Of a stretch of 64,000 nt of DNA, positions 1 through 8,406 are shown piece by piece. Position 1 is the first letter of the stretch, and each line of letters begins with the position of its first letter. The translations under genes were made by a program, and so were the position numbers. Origin of the DNA: Tropicibacter naphthalenivorans (GTDB lineage: Bacteria > Pseudomonadota > Alphaproteobacteria > Rhodobacterales > Rhodobacteraceae). The DNA is taken from the NCBI RefSeq assembly GCF_900176475.1, contig NZ_FWXX01000001.1, positions 434,001-498,000 on the forward strand, written 5' to 3'. The notes below the pieces were generated by a model. It ran no database searches and was not told the origin of the DNA. It saw only the letters and a program-made list of their open reading frames with translations.

Positions 1-27
1 GCGCGCCGCGAACGACAGGAGATGACC

Positions 28-153
28 ATGAAGGTTGCAAACTCGCTCCGCTCGCTCAAGAAGCGCCACCGCGACTGCCGCGTTGTGCGCCGCAAGGGCC
101 GCGTCTACGTGATCAACAAGACGCAGCGTCGGTTCAAAGCTCGTCAGGGCTAA
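28..153 (+). CDS. rpmJ: 50S ribosomal protein L36 (bL36)
   Basis: A 41-residue basic protein of the large ribosomal subunit. It has the highly conserved core [19 protein letters not shown] and ends in FKARQG, which is close to a full family match. Only Cys17 is present, so this is the form without the four-ligand zinc site, as is usual in Alphaproteobacteria. An ATG six bases upstream would add only Met-Thr. I chose the ATG at 28 because AGGAG at 17-21 is well spaced for it and the protein then starts [10 protein letters not shown] as in its relatives. It is monocistronic and followed at once by a strong terminator. Confidence 0.97.
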   Translation: MKVANSLRSLKKRHRDCRVVRRKGRVYVINKTQRRFKARQG

Positions 154-178
154 ACCACGCATCCGAACGGATATGAAG

Positions 179-215
179 AGACCGCGTGCCACATGGGCCG
201 CGGTCTTTTTGTTTT
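179..215 (+). terminator. Rho-independent terminator of rpmJ
   Basis: A perfect 7-bp stem (GACCGCG at 180-186 with CGCGGTC at 199-205) is followed directly by TTTTTGTTTT. It lies 26 bases after the rpmJ stop and is a canonical intrinsic terminator. Confidence 0.9.
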
Positions 216-247
216 GCCTGTAGCTTGGTTTGCCCAACGGCTGGGTG

Positions 248-294
248 GCGCGGCGGGCCATCAGGCCCATGTTGCGCGGCGGGCCATCAGGCCC
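248..294. repeat. Two direct copies of a 21-bp GC-rich repeat
   Basis: A 21-bp unit beginning GCGCGGCGGGCC and ending ATCAGGCCC occurs at 248-268 and again, identically, at 274-294. The copies are separated by five bases. They lie between the rpmJ terminator and the 3' end of the minus-strand gene that stops at 301. Each unit contains the dyad GGGCC/GGCCC. No function is evident. Confidence 0.8.
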
Positions 295-300
295 GACAAG

Positions 301-1995
301 CTACCGCCCGCCCAGCACACCATCGGCCAGCAACCGCACCACCGTCTGCTCGTCAAGGAACCCCGACACCCGCAGCCCGCGCGTTTCCTGGTACTTGCGA
401 ATCGCGCGCCGGGTGTCTTGGTCAAAGCTCCCGTCCACCTGCCCCGGCTCCAGCCCCAGCTGCCCCAGCCGCGCCTCGGCCAAGCGCCGCGCCACCACGT
501 TCAGGTTCAGGCTCTGCTCTTCGGCGCGCGCCTGCACCGCCTCTCGGTCCTGCGCCTCTTCGCGGTCCAGCTGGTTGATGCGCATCCGCGCCTCGTTGGC
601 AAACGCCCCCTGCGGCCAGGCCGACAGGTAGCTGCGATAGCCCGCCACGCTGTTCAGCGTGTCCGCCCGCGTCCAATCGCGTCGGTCCTGCGCGGCGGCG
701 CGATCCGCGCGGCGCTCGTCGATGGCCCGCAAATAGCCCTTGGCCTCTTCGGCAAAGATCCCCTCGGGGTAGCGTTCCAGATAGGCGCGTAGCCCCGCCT
801 CATCGCCCACCCCTTCGACCTCGGACCAAAAGACCCGCTCGGCCCGATCCGCTTCGGCCTGCTTGCGGCGCGCCTCTTCTTCGAGCTCGGCAGCACGGCG
901 GGCGGCTTGGGCATCCAGACGGGTGATCTGCGCGCGGGTCAGGTAGCCGCTGGCCACCTCGCCCGATTTGGTCTGCCACTGGGTGACAGCGGCGCGGGTG
1001 CCCCGGCCAAATATCCCGTCGATCCCGCGCGTGTTGTACCCGAGGATCGACAGGTCGCGCTGGATTTCGCGGCGCGCATCGCGCGTCAGGTCCAACGCCT
1101 CTTCGGCGCGGCGCTCGGCGTAGAACGGCTCTGCCTCGATGGCCTTGACGCGCTGGCTGGCGGCAGAGGCATGCAGCCCCTCGGGGTAATTGCGCAGGTA
1201 GGCGCGGTAGCTGTCCGCCGTGTCGCTGCGCTGCGCCAGCACCCAAGCCGCCTCGTCGGCGCTGGTATCTACCGGCGCGGGTGGCGTCTCGGGGCGACCC
1301 CCAACGTCACCCGCGCGCAGCAGCACCAGCGCGGCGGGGGCAAAGCCCTGCACGTCCAGCTCATAGCGCTTGGCCGCAGGCACCAAGGGCGCATCCACCC
1401 GCATCAGATCGCGCGCGGCAAAGCGCGCCACATCCGCCGCCGGCCCCCGCACCACCGTCACACCTTGAGGGATGTCCAGCGGGCCGATCCCGGCGCTCAG
1501 ATAGGGGCCAACCTGCGGCTCTGCCGGGGTTTCGCCCAGCACCAGCAGCGCCCGCCCCGGATAGCGCGCAAGGATCGCCATCACCGTATCCAGCGCAAAG
1601 CCCTGGGACAGCGCGGTCGCCTCGTCCACGTCTTGCGCCTGCGAGGTCGGCAGCAGATACGTCCCCCCCGGCGCGTGCACAAAGGCCCCCGCGAGGATCA
1701 CCACCACCGGGCCGTCGTCCCCCTCGAGCGCGCGCACGAAATCGGCAAAGCCCGCGCGCATTGCCTGCCCGTCCGCGTCCTGCACCGATGCCACGTCAAA
1801 GCCGCGCTCGGTCATGGCCTCGGCGGCAACGCCCACGCGGGTCGCGCCCAAAAAGGTCTGCACGGCGTTGAATTGGCTGTTGCCGATCACCAGCGCGTCG
1901 CCCGCGGCCAACGCGGTGGACGCCCACAGGCCTAGGACAGGGCCAAGGACCGGACCCAGAACTGGACCAAGAACAAAGGGGGCAAGTTTACGCAT
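301..1995 (-). CDS. Secreted caspase-fold protein with two peptidoglycan-binding domains, catalytic dyad lost
   Basis: A 564-residue exported protein. Residues 1-31 form a signal peptide containing three GPVL repeats and ending ALA. Residues 33-250 resemble the caspase-like (peptidase C14) domain common in Rhodobacteraceae. Where active members read AGHG it has AGAF (102-105), and where they read LDACR it has LGETP (153-157). Both the catalytic His and Cys therefore appear to be missing. Two peptidoglycan-binding type 1 domains follow, near residues 325-385 (GYNTRGIDGIFGRGT) and 505-560 (QVDGSFDQDTRRAI), separated by charged linkers. The start was set at the ATG preceded by GGAGGAA; an upstream extension has no ribosome site. 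A structural or regulatory cell-wall role is an inference. Confidence 0.75.
   Translation of the reverse strand: MRKLAPFVLGPVLGPVLGPVLGLWASTALAAGDALVIGNSQFNAVQTFLGATRVGVAAEAMTERGFDVASVQDADGQAMRAGFADFVRALEGDDGPVVVILAGAFVHAPGGTYLLPTSQAQDVDEATALSQGFALDTVMAILARYPGRALLVLGETPAEPQVGPYLSAGIGPLDIPQGVTVVRGPAADVARFAARDLMRVDAPLVPAAKRYELDVQGFAPAALVLLRAGDVGGRPETPPAPVDTSADEAAWVLAQRSDTADSYRAYLRNYPEGLHASAASQRVKAIEAEPFYAERRAEEALDLTRDARREIQRDLSILGYNTRGIDGIFGRGTRAAVTQWQTKSGEVASGYLTRAQITRLDAQAARRAAELEEEARRKQAEADRAERVFWSEVEGVGDEAGLRAYLERYPEGIFAEEAKGYLRAIDERRADRAAAQDRRDWTRADTLNSVAGYRSYLSAWPQGAFANEARMRINQLDREEAQDREAVQARAEEQSLNLNVVARRLAEARLGQLGLEPGQVDGSFDQDTRRAIRKYQETRGLRVSGFLDEQTVVRLLADGVLGGR
1924..1971 (-). repeat. 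12-bp tandem repeats encoding GPVL in a signal peptide
   Basis: The hydrophobic core of the preceding protein's signal peptide is built from three consecutive, slightly diverged 12-bp units, each encoding Gly-Pro-Val-Leu. A fourth partial unit encodes Gly-Leu. The units differ mainly at third positions, which fits an older slippage expansion. Confidence 0.7.
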
Positions 1996-2051
1996 GACGG
2001 TTCCTCCTGCCCCAAAAGGTACGCCACGCGCGCCTTGGAGCAAGGGGAATG

Positions 2052-3224
2052 TCAGTCGTAGCTGCGCATGTCCTCGATCACCAAGCCATCGCGCGGCAAT
2101 CCGCCGATCGGGACCAGCTCGACCCGGCCCTTGAGCTTGAGCACGTCGACGATGGTGGCCTCATAGGCCGCAGGATCGCTGGCCTCGGTTTCGATTCGCA
2201 CGGTCATCACGTCCATCTCGCCGTCGCGGTCGGCAATCACACGGGCGCGGGCGATCTCGGCGTGTTTGGCGACCAGCTGCGCCACCTGCTCGGGGCGCAC
2301 GAACATGCCCTTGATCTTGGTGGTCTGGTCGGCGCGGCCCATCCAGCCCTTGATGCGGGTGTTCGTCCGCCCGCAGGGGCTTTCACCCGGCAGCACGGCG
2401 GACAGGTCGCCCGTGGCAAAGCGGATCAGCGGATAATCGGGGTTGAGCGTCGTCACCACGACCTCGCCCACCTCGCCGGGGGCCACAGGATCGCCGGTGC
2501 CGGGGGTGACAATCTCGACGATGACTCCCTCGTCAAGGATCATCCCCTCTTGCGCGGGGCTCTCATAGGCGATGTTGCCCAGATCGGCGGTGGCGTAACA
2601 CTGCAAGCACGCGATCCCCCGGTCGGCATAGTACTGGCGCAAGGACGGGAACAAAGCCCCGCCGCCCACCGCCGCACGGGTGATTTTGAGCTCAAAGCCC
2701 ATCTCGTCGGCCTTCTCAAGGATCACCTTGAGGTAATCGGGCGTGCCCGCATAGGCGGTGACCCCCACGTCGCGCGCCGCCCGCGCCTGTAGCTCGGTCT
2801 GGCCCGTCCCGGCAGGCAGCACGGCGGCGCCAACCGCCCGCGCACCACTCTCAAAGATCATACCCGCCGGCGTCAGGTGATAGCCAAAGCAGTTCTGCAC
2901 AATATCGCCCTGCCCAATGCCGCAAGCGTGCAAAAAGCGCCCCATGCGCCACCAGTCGTGGCTGACCCCGCCCGGCTCATAGATCGGCCCCGGCGACTGG
3001 AACACATGCGCCAGGTTCGACACGGGCAAGCCCCCAAAGGGCGGGTTTTCCGCCTGCCGCGCCGACAGCTCGGCCTTGCGCAGCACCGGCAGCCCCGCCA
3101 GCGCCGCCAGACTGTCCGCCGCGTCCATGCCGTTCTTGGCCAGTTGCGCGTTCAGCGCCTGTAGCTGGGCGGCCTCGCGTTCGTCGCGCGAACGCGTTTC
3201 AAGCGAATCGAAATAGGTGCTCAT
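2052..3224 (-). CDS. Phenylacetate-CoA ligase family (PaaK-like) acyl-CoA ligase
   Basis: A 390-residue adenylate-forming enzyme that should activate a carboxylic acid to its CoA thioester with ATP. Recognisable parts are AYAGTPDYL, the YATADLGNIAYES core motif where PaaK enzymes have YG-TE, the hinge aspartate in IRFATGDLS, and the C-terminal GWMGRADQTTKIKGMFVRP segment typical of phenylacetate-CoA ligases. It is a little shorter than classical PaaK (about 430). The start at MSTYFDSLETR follows a GGAGGGTGG ribosome site. It lies downstream on the same strand as a liv-type ABC importer and another acyl-CoA synthetase, which suggests the imported substrate is an organic acid. The substrate itself cannot be read from sequence. 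Confidence 0.85.
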   Translation of the reverse strand: MSTYFDSLETRSRDEREAAQLQALNAQLAKNGMDAADSLAALAGLPVLRKAELSARQAENPPFGGLPVSNLAHVFQSPGPIYEPGGVSHDWWRMGRFLHACGIGQGDIVQNCFGYHLTPAGMIFESGARAVGAAVLPAGTGQTELQARAARDVGVTAYAGTPDYLKVILEKADEMGFELKITRAAVGGGALFPSLRQYYADRGIACLQCYATADLGNIAYESPAQEGMILDEGVIVEIVTPGTGDPVAPGEVGEVVVTTLNPDYPLIRFATGDLSAVLPGESPCGRTNTRIKGWMGRADQTTKIKGMFVRPEQVAQLVAKHAEIARARVIADRDGEMDVMTVRIETEASDPAAYEATIVDVLKLKGRVELVPIGGLPRDGLVIEDMRSYD

Positions 3225-3361
3225 GCCACCCTCCGTTTGTGAAGTCCGTTGTGCGCCGCCCGGCCCCCGGCACGCGGCGCAACGCGCGTTGATCTGGAGC
3301 AAGGCACGACGCGAGATACCCCTTTAGGTTGTCGCACCACAGGGAAGGAGGAGCCCACCAC

Positions 3362-4180
3362 ATGCCCCATGAATTCGACCCCCGCATTCGGTTCGACCCG
3401 GACAGGCAAATCATGGAGGCGGACTTTTCCGACTTTCATTTCGACAGCTCCGCCACGGTGAACCGCTTTTACGACCGGATCGAAGACCGCATCCGTGGCA
3501 GCGGCGAAGACCTGTGGTTCTTTCTGGTCAACCTGAACGGCACGCGCATCGACCCGCCCGCCTAGGTGACCTATTCGATCCGGGGGCGCGCCCTGAACAA
3601 GGCGCATTCCATGGGCTCGGTGCGCTTTGACGCCTCGCCCGAGACGGCGGCCCAGATTGAACGCGCGGCCCGCACCGACGCCTTTGACCCGAACCTCTTC
3701 ACCAACCGCGACGACGCGGTGGCGCGGCTGGACCGGATGCCGACAAAGCGTACCCAAAAGGTGCTGCACGCGCCCAATTACACCACCGCCGAATTCACCC
3801 GCCGCCTGCGCTTTGACCCCGACGCGCAGGTGCTGAACTTTGATTTCTCGGGCTTCATCTTTCACCACTCGCGCGATGTGAACGACTTTTACGACCACAT
3901 CGAAGAGCGCATCAAAGCCAGCGGACAGGACAAGTGGTTCTTTTTGATCGACAACACCGACTGCCAGATCATGCCCGGCGCGTGGGTGCAGTACGCCTTT
4001 CGCGGCAAGCGGTTGAACCTGCGTTACAGCCTTGGGTCGGTGCGCTACGCGCCGGGGTCCGAAACCGCCGCCGAAATCCGCAGACGGTCCGAGAGTCAGG
4101 ACTTTAGCCCCAACATCCGCAACACCCGCGCCGAAGCGCTGGCCCGCATCGAAGAGATGCGCCGGGAAACCACAAGCTAA
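3362..4180 (+). pseudogene. Duplicated-domain protein interrupted by an in-frame TAG
   Basis: The frame starts at ATG 3362 after a strong AAGGAGGAG (3345-3353) and runs 67 codons to TAG at 3563-3565. It then continues without a frame change to 4180; ignoring the TAG gives 272 residues. The protein is two tandem copies of a domain of about 110 residues. Copy 1 has FDPDRQIMEADFSDF and FYDRIEDRIRGSGEDLWFF. Copy 2 has FDPDAQVLNFDFSGF and FYDHIEERIKASGQDKWFF. The TAG falls exactly where copy 2 has Trp208 (IMPGAW against IDPPA-stop), so a single TGG to TAG change explains it. The family is not one I recognise. Alternatives are amber readthrough, a sequencing error, or two separate proteins. Confidence 0.75.
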
Positions 4181-4204
4181 GGTCAGGGGCTGTGCGGTCA
4201 TCAT

Positions 4205-4236
4205 GGGCGGCCCCCGTCCTCCCTCAGGGACCGCCC
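4205..4236. terminator. GC-rich hairpin in convergent gap
   Basis: GGGCGGCCCC (4205-4214) pairs with GGGACCGCCC (4227-4236) with one wobble. It lies between the convergent duplicated-domain gene and the cupin gene. There is no T-tract, so it is at best a weak or Rho-assisted terminator. Confidence 0.4.
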
Positions 4237-4336
4237 ACGGACGGCCTGCGCCGTCTTGCCCCTTGGGGCGTTCGTTGCGCGCGCGGCCCTCTGCCGGACC
4301 GCCCTTGCGCGATATGTCCCTGCGACGCCCATCGAC

Positions 4337-4720
4337 TTATTCAGCCAATGTCTCGAACGGTTCTAGCGCATTCACGACATGGGTCGTCAAAATCACCATA
4401 TCCGCGTCGCCGTGGTTGGTGACGCCGCCATGCACATCGCCCGCCGAAAAGAACAGCGCCATGTCAGACGAGAACTCTACCTCTTTTCCGTTGGGCATCA
4501 AGGCCGTTCCGCCCTGCACCACCACCGCGTGTTCATCACCCGGATGGGTGTGCAACGGGATGCGCCCGCCGGGCTTCAGCGTCAGTTTGGACACGATCAC
4601 CACCATGTCCTGCGCATCGCTCAGCGGCTGGGCGCTGAGTTGCTCGCGCACGAACAGGTCTTCGGCCCACAGGGGCGCGGCCAGACAGGCCATCACGGCG
4701 GCGGTCAAAACGGCTTTCAT
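4337..4720 (-). CDS. Secreted cupin-domain protein
   Basis: A 127-residue protein with a signal peptide (MKAVLTAAVMACLAAPLWA) and one small beta-barrel cupin domain. The metal-binding cupin pattern is visible as PLHTHPGDEHAVVVQGG, followed by a second motif around GDVHGGVTNHGDADM. Such periplasmic cupins bind small molecules or a metal; no reaction can be assigned. The gene starts two bases after the stop of the 77-residue gene and ends the minus-strand liv operon. Its ribosome site is GAGAAGAG. Confidence 0.8.
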   Translation of the reverse strand: MKAVLTAAVMACLAAPLWAEDLFVREQLSAQPLSDAQDMVVIVSKLTLKPGGRIPLHTHPGDEHAVVVQGGTALMPNGKEVEFSSDMALFFSAGDVHGGVTNHGDADMVILTTHVVNALEPFETLAE

Positions 4721-4722
4721 GG

Positions 4723-4956
4723 TCACTCTTCTCCATCGTAAATAAACAAGGTCACATCCACGTCGAACCCCTGCGCCCAGGCCACGGCCTCGGCCAAGGT
4801 CAGGCCTTTGCGCTCTTCGCACAGCACGAGGCCCGGATGCCCTTCGGCCTGATCGGCATCCGCCGCGCCATTGTCCTGATAGGTCGCCTCCACAAGGCCG
4901 ACGACGTTGCGCCAACGGTGGCGGCGCTTGCGGTGGTCGATGATGTTGCACAGCAT
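4723..4956 (-). CDS. Small hypothetical protein in liv operon
   Basis: A 77-residue cytoplasmic protein with a basic N-terminus (MLCNIIDHRKRRHRWRNVV) and an acidic C-terminus ending FIYDGEE. It fits exactly between livF (one base gap) and the cupin gene (two-base gap), which is the main evidence that it is a real translationally coupled gene. No known motif is visible. It may be an accessory factor of the transporter locus. Confidence 0.65.
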   Translation of the reverse strand: MLCNIIDHRKRRHRWRNVVGLVEATYQDNGAADADQAEGHPGLVLCEERKGLTLAEAVAWAQGFDVDVTLFIYDGEE

Positions 4957-4957
4957 C

Positions 4958-5782
4958 TTACGCGAGCCACCGCTTGCGGCGCCGATAAGACCGCACGTCG
5001 CGGAACGACTTGCGCCCCTCGTCCGACACCCCGAGGTAGAATTCCTTGACGTCCGGGTTCTCGCGCAGCTCTTGCGCCGTGCCTTCCATCACCACGCGCC
5101 CGTTCTCAAGGATATAGCCCTGATGCGCATACCGCAGCGCCACGTTGGTGTTCTGCTCGGCCAAAAGGAAAGACACCCCCTCGCCCTCGTTCACCGCCTT
5201 CACGATCTCGAAAATCTGCTCCACCAGCTGCGGGGCCAAGCCCATGCTCGGCTCGTCCAGCAAAATCGTCTCGGGGCGGGACATCAGCGCCCGTCCAATG
5301 GCAACCATCTGCTGCTCGCCGCCAGAGGTATACCCGGCCTGCGACTTCCGCCGCTCCTTCAAACGCGGGAAATAGTCATAAACCATCTCCAGATCCGCCG
5401 CGACCGCCGCCTTGCCATCGCGCCGCGTATAGGCCCCGGTCAAGAGGTTCTCCTCGACGGTCAAATGCTCAAAGCAATGCCGCCCCTCCATCACCTGGAT
5501 GACGCCTTTCTTGACCAAGGCCGCCGGGTCCAGATCCTGCACCCGCTCGCCCTTGTAGACGATCGACCCCTTGGTCACCTCGCCGCGCTCGGAATGCAAC
5601 AGGTTCGAAATCGCCTTGAGCGTGGTGGTCTTGCCCGCGCCATTGCCGCCGAGCAGCGCCGTAATCCCCCCCTGCCGCACGGTCAGGCTCACCCCCTTGA
5701 GCACAAGGATCACGTGATTATAGATCACCTCGATATTGTTGACCTCCAGCAAGGTCTCATCGCTCTTCACGCCATCCAGCAT
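4958..5782 (-). CDS. livF: ABC transporter ATP-binding protein, LivF family
   Basis: A 274-residue ATPase subunit of a branched-chain-amino-acid (HAAT) type importer, acting at the inner face of the membrane. It has Walker A GGNGAGKTT, signature TSGGEQQMVAIGRALM, Walker B ETILLDEPSMGLAP and switch His region LLAEQNTN. The ATG chosen gives MLDGVKSDETLLEV. A TTG-started extension of 20 residues (MDIFKEKK...) is only the read-through of a dispersed repeat and was rejected. It is the last ABC subunit of the minus-strand operon; livK-type, livM, livH and livG genes lie upstream. The true substrate may be an organic acid rather than leucine. Confidence 0.92.
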   Translation of the reverse strand: MLDGVKSDETLLEVNNIEVIYNHVILVLKGVSLTVRQGGITALLGGNGAGKTTTLKAISNLLHSERGEVTKGSIVYKGERVQDLDPAALVKKGVIQVMEGRHCFEHLTVEENLLTGAYTRRDGKAAVAADLEMVYDYFPRLKERRKSQAGYTSGGEQQMVAIGRALMSRPETILLDEPSMGLAPQLVEQIFEIVKAVNEGEGVSFLLAEQNTNVALRYAHQGYILENGRVVMEGTAQELRENPDVKEFYLGVSDEGRKSFRDVRSYRRRKRWLA

Positions 5783-5810
5783 CTCGCGCTCCCATCGGTC
5801 AAAGGGCACC

Positions 5811-5840
5811 GCCCCCTGCTTCTTCTCTTTAAAAATATCC
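5811..5840 (-). repeat. Dispersed GGATATTT...GAGAAGAAG element, copy A
   Basis: A minus-strand 30-bp element between the binding-protein gene and livF. It differs by a single base from copy B upstream of livG at 10535-10564. It has the core GGATATTT, two variable bases, then AAAGAGAAGAAGC and a run of G. See copies B to F for the rest of the family. Confidence 0.75.
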
Positions 5841-5886
5841 AAAATTCCGACGGCGACCCGCGCGCCGCCGCCGGACAGGTCAGCCC

Positions 5887-7179
5887 TTAGCCGCCGCAGT
5901 CCTCATTGACCGGCCACGGCGCGTTGGCCTCGGCGTATTCCGCCGCCTTGGCATTGGCCAGTTCGGCATAGCTGTCGACGTTCGGCATCAGGTGGTCAGA
6001 GACCTTGACGAACTTGGCGCCATCCCACTCCAGCATCCAGCCGCCCGAGTGCCCGGTGTGGTTGCCACAAGAGGTCGAGAACGGCGCGACCATGCCATTC
6101 AGGCCCAGCTCGTTGATCCGCTCTTCGGTCATGTTGATGTTCTCCAGCCCCCAGCGCAGCTGCTCTGCGTTGATCTCGCCGGTGCCGAAATGCGCCTGCG
6201 CCGAAGCGATGCCTTCGGCCAAGATCGCCGAGATGATGATCCCGCGGCCATAGAACACGCCCGACATCTCGGCGTCATTGGTCTGCGACTTGCCCGCGTC
6301 GATCACGTGCTTTTGGATGTCCGCCATGACCGGCGCATCAGCATTCGGGAAGGACCAAGAGATGGACTTGTAGCCCTTGCCCTTGTCACCCACGATCGCA
6401 AGGTCCGCATCGTGGCCGGACCACCACACGCCGATCATGTTCTCCATCGGGAACTTGGTCTTGACCGCTTCGGTGATCGCACCGGCGTTCATCGCGCCCC
6501 AGCCCCACATGACCACGTAATCAGGACGCTCGCGGCGGATTTGCAACCACTGCGCCGACTGGTTCTGCATCTCTTTCAGACCGACCGGGATCGGCACCAG
6601 CTCAAAGCCCTTGGCCTCGGCGGCGGCTTCCAGCACCGGCAGAGGCTCTTTGCCGAACGGGTGGTCAAGGTGCAAGAACGCCACCTTCTTGCCGTTCAGA
6701 TCGCCCTGCCCTTCGATGAACTGGATGATCATGTCGGCGGCGTCCCAATAGCCCGCAGGCGCGTTGAAGGCCCACTGGAACGTCTTGCCGTCCATCATCG
6801 GGCTAAAGCCATAGCCCGGCGCAAGGATAGGGATCATGTCGATGTTGGTCTTGGGCAGCACCTGCAGCGTGATGCCGGTGGACCACGGCTGGGTCACGAT
6901 GGACCGGTCCTTGGTCTTTTCATAGCACTCCACGCCTTTTTCGGTGGAATAGCCGGTCTCGCATTCCTCGGCGTTGACCGGCACGCCGCCCACACCGCCA
7001 TCGCGCGCGTTCAGCATCGCGAGGTAGTCGGCCTGACCGTTCATCAGCGGAATGCCCGTCGCCGCAAACGGCCCGGTGCGATACGCAAGGTTCGGCGCGT
7101 ACAGCTCTTGCGCGATGGCGCTGCCCGCGGTGATGCCCGCGACAACCGCCGCAATGGCCAGCTTGGTGAAGTGTTTCAT
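5887..7179 (-). CDS. ABC transporter substrate-binding protein (HAAT family)
   Basis: A 430-residue periplasmic binding protein with a clear signal peptide cleaved after SAIA-Q. The mature protein (ELYAPNLAYRTGPFAATGIPL) has the two-lobed periplasmic binding protein type 1 fold of branched-chain amino acid and aromatic-acid receptors. There is no lipobox, so it is soluble. The ATG follows GGAGGAGATACC. It sits between livM (upstream) and livF (downstream) on the minus strand. The long form, the proximity to acyl-CoA ligases and the family's known breadth leave the ligand open: an amino acid, an aromatic acid or a short acid. Confidence 0.88.
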   Translation of the reverse strand: MKHFTKLAIAAVVAGITAGSAIAQELYAPNLAYRTGPFAATGIPLMNGQADYLAMLNARDGGVGGVPVNAEECETGYSTEKGVECYEKTKDRSIVTQPWSTGITLQVLPKTNIDMIPILAPGYGFSPMMDGKTFQWAFNAPAGYWDAADMIIQFIEGQGDLNGKKVAFLHLDHPFGKEPLPVLEAAAEAKGFELVPIPVGLKEMQNQSAQWLQIRRERPDYVVMWGWGAMNAGAITEAVKTKFPMENMIGVWWSGHDADLAIVGDKGKGYKSISWSFPNADAPVMADIQKHVIDAGKSQTNDAEMSGVFYGRGIIISAILAEGIASAQAHFGTGEINAEQLRWGLENINMTEERINELGLNGMVAPFSTSCGNHTGHSGGWMLEWDGAKFVKVSDHLMPNVDSYAELANAKAAEYAEANAPWPVNEDCGG

Positions 7180-7221
7180 GGTATCTCCTCCCTGAGAATA
7201 AGTGTCACTTCTGTTGAGCAA

Positions 7222-7262
7222 GGGCGCGTGCGCCCCGGCGGTCGGGTGGGTTTGACCCCACC
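7222..7262. other. Two hairpins between livM and the binding-protein gene
   Basis: A perfect palindrome GGGCGC-GT-GCGCCC (7222-7235) and a second stem GGTGGG/CCCACC (7245-7250 with 7257-7262) lie in the 92-bp gap between livM and the binding-protein gene. Such structures often stabilise mRNA or attenuate so that the binding protein is made in excess. That role is inferred. Confidence 0.5.
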
Positions 7263-7271
7263 TCTGGTAAA

Positions 7272-8348
7272 TCAATGCGGGAACGGCCAGATGATCAGCT
7301 TTTCGCGGATCAGCCGCCAAAGCTGCGCCAGCCCGTGCGGCTCGACGATCAGGAAAAACACGATCAGGCTGCCGACGATCATGATGTTCAGATGCTCGAC
7401 CGTGGCGCTGTCAATCGGAATGCCAAGCGCGTTCGGCAAGAGGTTCAGCACCACCGGCAGACCGACGATCAGGATCGCGCCCAGGTAGTTGCCCATGATC
7501 GAGCCGAGCCCGCCGATGATCGCGATGAACAGGATGCGAAAGCTCAGCGGAATGTCGAAGAGGTTCGGCTCTGCCGCCCCGCGCCACATGAACACGAACA
7601 GCGCGCCCGACACGCCGACGATATAGGACGACACGGCAAAGGCGGTCAGCTTGGATTTCATCAGGTTGATGCCGATCAGCTCTGCGGCGATGTCCATGTC
7701 ACGCGTCGCCTTCCACGTCCGGCCCAGCGTGCCGCGCGTCAGGTTGATGCAGACCATGGTCAACAGGCAGACGATGAACAACACCACGTAGTATTGCACC
7801 ACCGAAGACGCCTGCGGCCCCGCCACGTAAACCCCAAACATCTCGAGGTTCGGCACCTGGATCGCACCAGAGGCGTTGTAGTTGTACAGCCACGCCCATT
7901 TCTCGAACAGCCACACGAGGAAGAACTGCGCCGCCAGTGTCGCAATCGCCAGGTAAAACCCCTTGATCCGCAAGCTCGGGATGCCAAAGGCCACGCCCAC
8001 CCCGGCGCTGAACACCCCCGACAGCAGGATCGCCACGATGGGGTTCATCCACGGCATGATGGTGATCATCTTGTAGCAGGCATAGGCGCCGACGCCCATG
8101 AACGCCGCCGTCCCCAGCGACAGCTGCCCGGCATAGCCCGTCAGGATGTTCAGCCCCATCGCCGTCAGCGAATAGATCAAGATCGGGATCAGCAGCGTCT
8201 GAAAGGTGAACTCGCTCGCGGTCAGCGGAAAGATCACCCAAGCAAAGACCAAGATCACCCCCAGCAGGAACGCATCCTGCTTGATCGGGAACAGGGCCTG
8301 ATCCTTGGCGTAGCTCGTCTTGAATTGTCCGGCGGTTCTATACAGCAT
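7272..8348 (-). CDS. livM: ABC transporter permease, LivM family
   Basis: A 358-residue inner-membrane permease with about eight to ten hydrophobic helices. It carries the LivM signature LNILTGYAGQLSLGTAAFMGVGAY and the EAA-like cytoplasmic loop around GRTWKATRDMDIAAELIGIN. It pairs with LivH to form the transmembrane pore. The ATG at 8346-8348 follows AAAAGGAAG. The downstream gap to the binding-protein gene carries two hairpins. Confidence 0.92.
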   Translation of the reverse strand: MLYRTAGQFKTSYAKDQALFPIKQDAFLLGVILVFAWVIFPLTASEFTFQTLLIPILIYSLTAMGLNILTGYAGQLSLGTAAFMGVGAYACYKMITIMPWMNPIVAILLSGVFSAGVGVAFGIPSLRIKGFYLAIATLAAQFFLVWLFEKWAWLYNYNASGAIQVPNLEMFGVYVAGPQASSVVQYYVVLFIVCLLTMVCINLTRGTLGRTWKATRDMDIAAELIGINLMKSKLTAFAVSSYIVGVSGALFVFMWRGAAEPNLFDIPLSFRILFIAIIGGLGSIMGNYLGAILIVGLPVVLNLLPNALGIPIDSATVEHLNIMIVGSLIVFFLIVEPHGLAQLWRLIREKLIIWPFPH

Positions 8349-8406
8349 CCGTCATTCTTCCTTTTGGCAGGCGTGTGGCCCGCTCTCCTCCCCTGACTGG
8401 CTGGGT

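Noticed and set aside
5783-5842. An N-terminal extension of livF starting at TTG (MDIFKEKKQG)
   Set aside because: The extension is the translation of dispersed element copy A, and a good ATG with a ribosome site exists downstream.
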